Of a stretch of DNA of 27,371 nucleotides, positions 23,611-27,371 are shown piece by piece. The stretch comes from an uncultured Sphingomonas sp. Its GTDB lineage: Bacteria > Pseudomonadota > Alphaproteobacteria > Sphingomonadales > Sphingomonadaceae. Each line of letters opens with the position of its first letter. Within the stretch, counting starts at the first letter, position 1. The position numbers and the translations under genes were made by a program. The notes under the pieces were generated by a model that worked only from the letters and a program-made list of their open reading frames with translations, was not told the origin of the DNA and did no database searches. The stretch is from assembly GCF_946478955.1 (NCBI RefSeq), contig NZ_CAMLDL010000024.1, positions 1 to 27,371 on the forward strand, written 5' to 3'.

Positions 23611-24104
23611 CCGAGCCGGTAAAGCTGCCCAACGGCGCGCAGCCTGATCCCGATCACGAAGGCTGGTATAGCTGGGGCGACTTCCCGCGGGGCAGTTTTG
23701 CCAGCCGAACCGGGCGTCTGCTGTTCAAACCTATCGGCCCAAATACGGCGCAGACCCGCATGTTCACGGACGAGAGCCATAATAATATGGGCGGCTCAAT
23801 CCACGGCGGCGCTGTGATGAGCTTCATCGATATGAGCATGTTTGCGGGCGGCCGCTGTGCGGGGATGACCGAGGGGCACTACGTCACGCTGGATTGCACG
23901 ACGAAGTTCATCAAGCGCGGTGAGATCGGTATTCCGCTGGATGCCTTTGTGACGCTGCGCCGACAGACCCCCAGCGGGATCGTCTTTATCGACGGTTATT
24001 GCGAGCAAAACGGCGATGTTAAATACAGCTTCTCCGGTACGCTGAAGCGAACCAATCCGCGCCAACCTCCCAACAATGGTGACGATGACCGGCCCCGTAA
24101 CTGA
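23607..24104 (+). CDS. PaaI-family hotdog thioesterase
   Basis: A 165-residue acyl-CoA thioesterase-like protein of the hotdog fold. The signature [18 protein letters not shown] (58-75) contains the HGG motif of the PaaI group, and [17 protein letters not shown] with [20 protein letters not shown] completes the fold. The substrate is unknown. The start appears to be TTG 23607, overlapping the sdhB stop, since the first in-frame ATG comes only at residue 52 within the domain. About 20 bases at its 3' end overlap the zapE gene. Confidence 0.88.
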   Translation: MTEPVKLPNGAQPDPDHEGWYSWGDFPRGSFASRTGRLLFKPIGPNTAQTRMFTDESHNNMGGSIHGGAVMSFIDMSMFAGGRCAGMTEGHYVTLDCTTKFIKRGEIGIPLDAFVTLRRQTPSGIVFIDGYCEQNGDVKYSFSGTLKRTNPRQPPNNGDDDRPRN

Positions 24105-25200
24105 CGCCTACGACCGGCTGGTCGCGGCAGGGGAGTTGAAGCCGGACGATGACCAGAAGAAGGCCGCCCACGCGCTCGATCGTTTTGCGGCGCGACTAAA
24201 TGGTGGCCAGGGCAGCTTTTTCAAAAAGCTGTTCGGGAAAGCTGACCCGATCTGCGGTGTTTATATGTGGGGCGGCGTCGGGCGCGGAAAGTCGATGCTG
24301 ATGGACCTCGCCTATGACAACATTGCAGTGGAGCCCAAGCGACGGACTCATTTCCACGCATTCATGCTTGATGTGCACGAGCGGCTGCGCGAGGCGCGAA
24401 AGGATGCGGATGGCGATCCCGTGATCAAGGTCGCAAGGCAGATCGGGGCCGAAGTCAGGTTTCTTGCCTTTGACGAGATGATGGTGACGAACAGCGCCGA
24501 CGCGATGATCATGTCGCGGTTGTTCACGGCGCTTGTCGATGAAGGGGTGGCCATTGTCACAACGTCCAACCGGCCGCCGCAGGACCTTTACAAGGACGGC
24601 CTCAATCGCGAGCATTTTCTACCCTTCATCAAATTGATCGAAGAGCGGATGGATGTGGTAAGCCTGAATGGTCCGACCGATTATCGGCTCGACCGCTTGC
24701 AAGGTGTGAAAACCTGGCTGGTGCCAAATGGTTCCGCGGCGACCGCGGCGCTCAGCGAAGCCTTCTTCCGGCTGACGGATTATCCGGTCGAAGACCGCGC
24801 CAATGTGCCATCAGAGGAATTGGATGTCGGCGGCGGCCGCACGCTGTTCGTACCCAAGAGCCTGAAGGGCGTCGCTGTGTTCAGCTTCAAGCGATTATGC
24901 GGGGAAGCGCGCGGCGCTGCGGATTACATCGCGGTGGCGCGGCGGTTTCACACCGTCATCCTTGTCGGCATACCGATCATGACCCGCGAGATGCGTAATG
25001 AAGCATCGCGCTTTGTGACGTTGATCGACCAGCTTTACGAGCACCGGGTGAAGCTGCTTGCTGCGGCGGATGCCGAACCGGAGGGGCTGTACCCGACGGG
25101 CGACGGCAATTTCGAATTTCAGCGCACCGTCAGCCGCCTCGAAGAAATGCAGAGCACCGAATATCTGGAAGAAGGCCATGGCTGGGCGGACGCGATCTAG
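24085..25200 (+). CDS. zapE: ZapE/AFG1-family ATPase
   Basis: A 371-residue P-loop ATPase of the AFG1/ZapE family. ZapE associates with the division ring under low oxygen or stress in E. coli, and AFG1 acts in mitochondrial protein quality control. Walker A is GGVGRGKS (63-70) and Walker B is FLAFDEM (126-132). A sensor-type TTSNRPPQDLYKDGLNREHF and the C-terminal FSFKRLCGEARGAADYI are typical. I prefer ATG 24085 ([18 protein letters not shown]); an in-frame ATG at 24076 adds three residues. In alphaproteobacteria zapE often sits beside TCA-cycle genes such as sdhB or mdh, as here with sdhB. Its stop overlaps the convergent HxlR gene by four bases. Confidence 0.93.
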   Translation: MTGPVTDAYDRLVAAGELKPDDDQKKAAHALDRFAARLNGGQGSFFKKLFGKADPICGVYMWGGVGRGKSMLMDLAYDNIAVEPKRRTHFHAFMLDVHERLREARKDADGDPVIKVARQIGAEVRFLAFDEMMVTNSADAMIMSRLFTALVDEGVAIVTTSNRPPQDLYKDGLNREHFLPFIKLIEERMDVVSLNGPTDYRLDRLQGVKTWLVPNGSAATAALSEAFFRLTDYPVEDRANVPSEELDVGGGRTLFVPKSLKGVAVFSFKRLCGEARGAADYIAVARRFHTVILVGIPIMTREMRNEASRFVTLIDQLYEHRVKLLAAADAEPEGLYPTGDGNFEFQRTVSRLEEMQSTEYLEEGHGWADAI

Positions 25201-25532
25201 GCGGGTGTAGCGCGTCTCCGTTCCAATGCCCATGCCTCCATTGCCTCCAGCACCGGCTGCAGACTCTTGCCTAGCGGCGTCAGCAGATAGTCGACGCGGG
25301 GCGGAATTTCCCCGTAATCATTGCGACGAAGAAGCCCGTCGATTTCCATCTCTTTCAATGTTTTTGACAATGTCCGGTGTGTCACTGGACCCAAACGGCG
25401 CTGCAACTCGTTAAAGCGAAGCGGACCGTCCATGAGCCAAAAAATGACCATGGGCCGCCATTTTCCGGCGAGAAAGTCGAGCGCGAGCTCGGCCGGACAA
25501 TGAGCGCCGTGAGTGATTTCTGCGTCTGACAT
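25197..25532 (-). CDS. HxlR-family transcriptional regulator
   Basis: A 111-residue winged-helix dimeric DNA-binding protein. The family hallmark CPAELALDFLAGKWRPMVIF places a conserved Cys at position 12 before GKW. In YodB, HypR and QorR-type members this Cys senses quinones, aldehydes or disulfide stress. The wing region reads RFNELQRRLGPVTHRTLSKT followed by LLRRNDYGEIPPRVDYLLTP. It is divergent from the pirin gene, and a TACTT/AAGTA inverted repeat lies between them, so it probably controls itself and pirin. The inducer is inferred from the family only. Confidence 0.92.
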   Translation of the reverse strand: MSDAEITHGAHCPAELALDFLAGKWRPMVIFWLMDGPLRFNELQRRLGPVTHRTLSKTLKEMEIDGLLRRNDYGEIPPRVDYLLTPLGKSLQPVLEAMEAWALERRRATPA

Positions 25533-25554
25533 TTTGCAGTATCCTAAAGGACCG

Positions 25555-25568
25555 TACTTGCGGAAGTA
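25555..25568. promoter_or_regulatory. Candidate HxlR operator
   Basis: TACTT (25555-25559) and AAGTA (25564-25568) form a perfect inverted repeat with a 4-base spacer, close to the TACT/AGTA-type operators of the YodB/HypR group. An extra AGTATC copy lies at 25539-25544, repeating the one at 25565-25570. The AT-rich TTATATATC at 25575-25583 may be the pirin -10 region, so a bound repressor would cover the promoter. Confidence 0.5.
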
Positions 25569-25619
25569 TCGTGCTTATATATCTTGGGACCAACAGGAAC
25601 ACAACGGACATCAGATTCA

Positions 25620-25637
25620 CGGCTCGGGGGCGAGCCG
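25620..25637 (+). repeat. GC-rich hairpin in the pirin leader
   Basis: CGGCTCG (25620-25626) and CGAGCCG (25631-25637) pair perfectly around a GGGG loop. A second palindrome, CCTTTGAAAGG (25652-25662), overlaps the probable ribosome site of the pirin gene. Both could shape translation of the leader. Confidence 0.4.
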
Positions 25638-25670
25638 GCACCCAACGCCTCCCTTTGAAAGGTTTGAGAG

Positions 25671-26537
25671 ATGAAAAAGCTTCTGAACGTTCTCCGCAAC
25701 GACAGCGGCCATTGGGTTGGCAATGCGTTCCCAGTCCGGTCGCTGTTCAGCTATCACGGCGATACTACTGAAATTTCGCCCTTCCTGCTGTTCGATTATG
25801 CGGGTCCGCACAATTTCGAACCGAACGTCGGGCAGCCGCGCGGCGTTGGCCAGCATCCGCATCGGGGTTTCGAAACCGTAACCATCGTTTATGACGGTGA
25901 GGTCAGCCACAAGGACTCCACGGGAGGCGGCGGAACAATCGGCACGGGTGAAGTTCAATGGATGACCGCTGGCGGCGGGATTATCCATGAGGAATATCAC
26001 TCGGCGGGCTATTCCAAGACCGGTGGTCCGTTCCGGATGGTGCAGCTGTGGGTCAACCTGCCTGCCAAGGATAAGATGACTCCTGCCCGCTATCAGGCGA
26101 TCACTCGTGACACGATTCCGACTGTTGAACTCGATGGCGGAAGTGCGCGGATCATCGCTGGCGAACTGAACGGCACCAAGGGTCCGGCATCAACCTTTAC
26201 GCCCATCAACCTGTGGGATGTTCGGTTGAAGGCCGGTACGGAGATCACGCTGCCTCTGCCCGCTGGGCATAACAGCATGATCGCCGTCCTGTCTGGCCAT
26301 GTCACTATCGACGGTGAAGGCATTGGCGAAGCATCGATCGCCAAATTCTCCGTCGACGGTGAGGGCGTCACGGTGAAGGCAGATGGCGACGCGATCATCC
26401 TCGTCCTGACTGGTGAGCCGATTGACGAGCCGGTGTTTGGGTACGGCCCATTCGTAATGAACACGGAAACCGAGATCCGCGAAGCGATCGACGATTTCAA
26501 CAGTGGCCGCTTTGGTCGAGTGCCGGCAACGGCCTGA
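25671..26537 (+). CDS. Pirin-family bicupin protein
   Basis: A 288-residue cupin protein of the pirin family. The metal ligands are present: H62 and H64 in QHPHRGFETV, then H106 and E108 in GGGIIHEEYH. The C-terminal cupin half (KAGTEITLPLPAGHNSMIAV) is also intact. Bacterial pirins include quercetin 2,3-dioxygenases and regulators of central metabolism, so the reaction is not certain here. Divergence from an HxlR regulator, together with the neighbouring cysteine hydrolase, points to a role in handling electrophilic or quinone-like compounds. The ribosome site is AGGTTTGAGAG before ATG 25671, and a strong intrinsic terminator follows the stop. Confidence 0.93.
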   Translation: MKKLLNVLRNDSGHWVGNAFPVRSLFSYHGDTTEISPFLLFDYAGPHNFEPNVGQPRGVGQHPHRGFETVTIVYDGEVSHKDSTGGGGTIGTGEVQWMTAGGGIIHEEYHSAGYSKTGGPFRMVQLWVNLPAKDKMTPARYQAITRDTIPTVELDGGSARIIAGELNGTKGPASTFTPINLWDVRLKAGTEITLPLPAGHNSMIAVLSGHVTIDGEGIGEASIAKFSVDGEGVTVKADGDAIILVLTGEPIDEPVFGYGPFVMNTETEIREAIDDFNSGRFGRVPATA

Positions 26538-26544
26538 CCAGACT

Positions 26545-26587
26545 GGAACCCGGAGGTACCGCCCCCCTAGGCCTCCGGGTTCCTTTT
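26545..26587 (+). terminator. Strong intrinsic terminator after the pirin gene
   Basis: GGAACCCGGAGG (26545-26556) and CCTCCGGGTTCC (26572-26583) form a perfect 12-bp stem with a 15-base loop, followed at once by TTTT (26584-26587). It begins eight bases after the pirin stop and separates pirin from the hydrolase gene. Confidence 0.92.
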
Positions 26588-26626
26588 CAATTTGCAGTGA
26601 TCATGATGAATGAAAGGGAAGAAAAT

Positions 26627-27259
26627 ATGACTAGTGAGGCCCGCCGCGATCCAATTACGGACCATCTGCTGACGCCGGAAAATTCGGCTTTCATCCTGAT
26701 CGATTATCAACCCATCCAGGTTTCATCGATCAAATCGATGAATCAGGACGAGTTGGTATTCAATATTGTCCACACGGCGAAGGCGGCAGTAAATTATGAA
26801 TTGCCGATCGTGGTGTCGACCGTCAATGTCGAAAGCGGACGCAACAAGCCGATGATCCAGCCGTTGCAAGACGTGTTCGGCGACATTCCCCAGTATGACC
26901 GGACTACGATCAATAGCTGGGAAGATGTGGAGTTCAAAAAGGCTGTGGAGGCCACCGGCCGCAAGAAACTGATCATGACAGCCCTGTGGACCGAAGCGTG
27001 CCTGACCTTCCCCGCCCTTGACGCGCTGAAGGAAGGCTATGACGTCTATGTCGTGGTTGATGCCGTTGGCGGCACGTCCAAGGCTGCGCATAAGGCGGCG
27101 TTACAGCGGATCCAGCAGGCGGGCGGAAAGCTGATCAGCAAGACCCAGCTTTACTGCGAGCTTCAGCGGGATTGGAACCGCGAAGCAACGGTTCCGGGCT
27201 TCATGGATGTGTTCCAGAATTGGGACGGATCGAACCCGGAAAAGGATTTTAAGGGTTAA
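26627..27259 (+). CDS. Isochorismatase-like cysteine hydrolase, YcaC type
   Basis: A 210-residue cysteine hydrolase of the isochorismatase superfamily, closest in pattern to YcaC. The catalytic Asp is D26 in FILIDYQPIQ, and the nucleophilic Cys is C125 in LWTEACLTFPALDAL. NSWED (96-100) matches the conserved INAWD-type stretch. The catalytic basic residue could not be placed with certainty. I use ATG 26627 because AGGGAAG lies about eight bases upstream; in-frame ATGs at 26597 and nearby would extend into the leader. It comes after the pirin terminator, so it needs its own promoter, and an acetyltransferase gene follows 23 bases later. The physiological substrate of YcaC-type proteins is not known. 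Confidence 0.88.
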   Translation: MTSEARRDPITDHLLTPENSAFILIDYQPIQVSSIKSMNQDELVFNIVHTAKAAVNYELPIVVSTVNVESGRNKPMIQPLQDVFGDIPQYDRTTINSWEDVEFKKAVEATGRKKLIMTALWTEACLTFPALDALKEGYDVYVVVDAVGGTSKAAHKAALQRIQQAGGKLISKTQLYCELQRDWNREATVPGFMDVFQNWDGSNPEKDFKG

Positions 27260-27282
27260 GCATTGAGGAGGGAGAGGATGCG

Positions 27283-27371
27283 ATGAACGATATTGTCCAT
27301 AACGCCGACAAACATCGTTACGAGTTGACGATCGACGGCAGCGATAGCCAGGCACGCGCTTATTATCGCGA
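27283..27371 (+). CDS. Start of a small GNAT-type N-acetyltransferase (cut by window end)
   Basis: Only the first 29 residues are present: MNDIVHNADKHRYELTIDGS then DSQARAYYR. The pattern N-x-x-x-x-RYEL-x-x-DG resembles the N-terminus of the short YjdJ-type GNAT proteins (GCN5-related, about 90-100 residues), which often sit next to pirin or YcaC genes. A strong ribosome site (GAGGAGGGAGAGG) lies upstream. ATG 27278 opens a frame that stops after two codons, so ATG 27283 is the start. Confidence 0.65.
   Translation, partial: MNDIVHNADKHRYELTIDGSDSQARAYYR

Noticed and set aside
27174..27195. GGAACCG/CGGTTCC inverted repeat with 8-base loop inside the hydrolase gene
   Set aside because: It falls in the coding sequence near the 3' end with no T-run. 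Codon constraint is a sufficient explanation.
1..27371. Mobile elements, CRISPR arrays, tRNA or rRNA genes, and phage or defence genes
   Set aside because: I looked on both strands and found no transposase, recombinase, repeat-spacer array or cloverleaf. The gene content is core chromosomal with even composition.

Overview
The window looks like a chromosomal segment of an alphaproteobacterium of the order Sphingomonadales (Sphingomonas, Sphingopyxis or Sphingobium type). The reasons are the high-GC coding style, the gene run argS / SPOR protein / nagZ / scpA / scpB / tatA / tatB / tatC, and a complete PhyR-NepR-EcfG general stress response locus with a PhyP-like sensor protein. I see no insertion sequence, phage gene, CRISPR array, tRNA or rRNA. 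Nearly all of the DNA is dense core-genome coding sequence.

Layout. 1-571 is the 3' end of ftsZ. 678-3556 holds a periplasmic TPR/SPOR protein followed two bases later by a dGTPase-family HD hydrolase. 3553-4275 (minus) is an unrecognised four-helix membrane protein. 4441-5376 holds a secreted M15-type peptidase and a small C4 zinc-finger protein. 5525-12784 is a long plus-strand series: argS, two tandem single-pass SPOR-type proteins, nagZ, scpA, scpB, tatA, tatB and tatC. It joins translation, peptidoglycan recycling, chromosome segregation and Tat export.

12916-16753 is the general stress response locus. nepR (anti-sigma) and a PhyP-like HisKA_2 protein with an eroded ATPase domain lie on the minus strand. 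phyR and ecfG lie on the plus strand. The roughly 300-base gap between nepR and phyR carries two divergent EcfG-type promoters, so the circuit appears self-activating. A small reading frame convergent with ecfG (16598-16753, minus) resembles the NepR core helices and may be a second anti-sigma factor. A third EcfG-type promoter, between tatC and phyP, points away from every annotated gene towards a sequence that folds into hairpins with C-rich loops; it may drive a stress-induced small RNA.

16830-21618 is a translationally coupled run: glnE (nitrogen control), a one-cysteine Bcp-type peroxiredoxin and a secreted M28 peptidase. 21628-22722 (minus) is a GT4 glycosyltransferase. 22831-25200 is sdhB, a PaaI-type thioesterase and zapE, overlapping end to start. 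The last part (25197-27371) is a probable electrophile or redox response module: an HxlR regulator divergent from a pirin, then a strong terminator, a YcaC-like cysteine hydrolase and the start of a small GNAT-type acetyltransferase.

The most interesting parts are the stress response locus (degenerate PhyP, candidate second NepR, candidate small RNA) and the duplicated SPOR proteins with a 9-bp inverted repeat between them.
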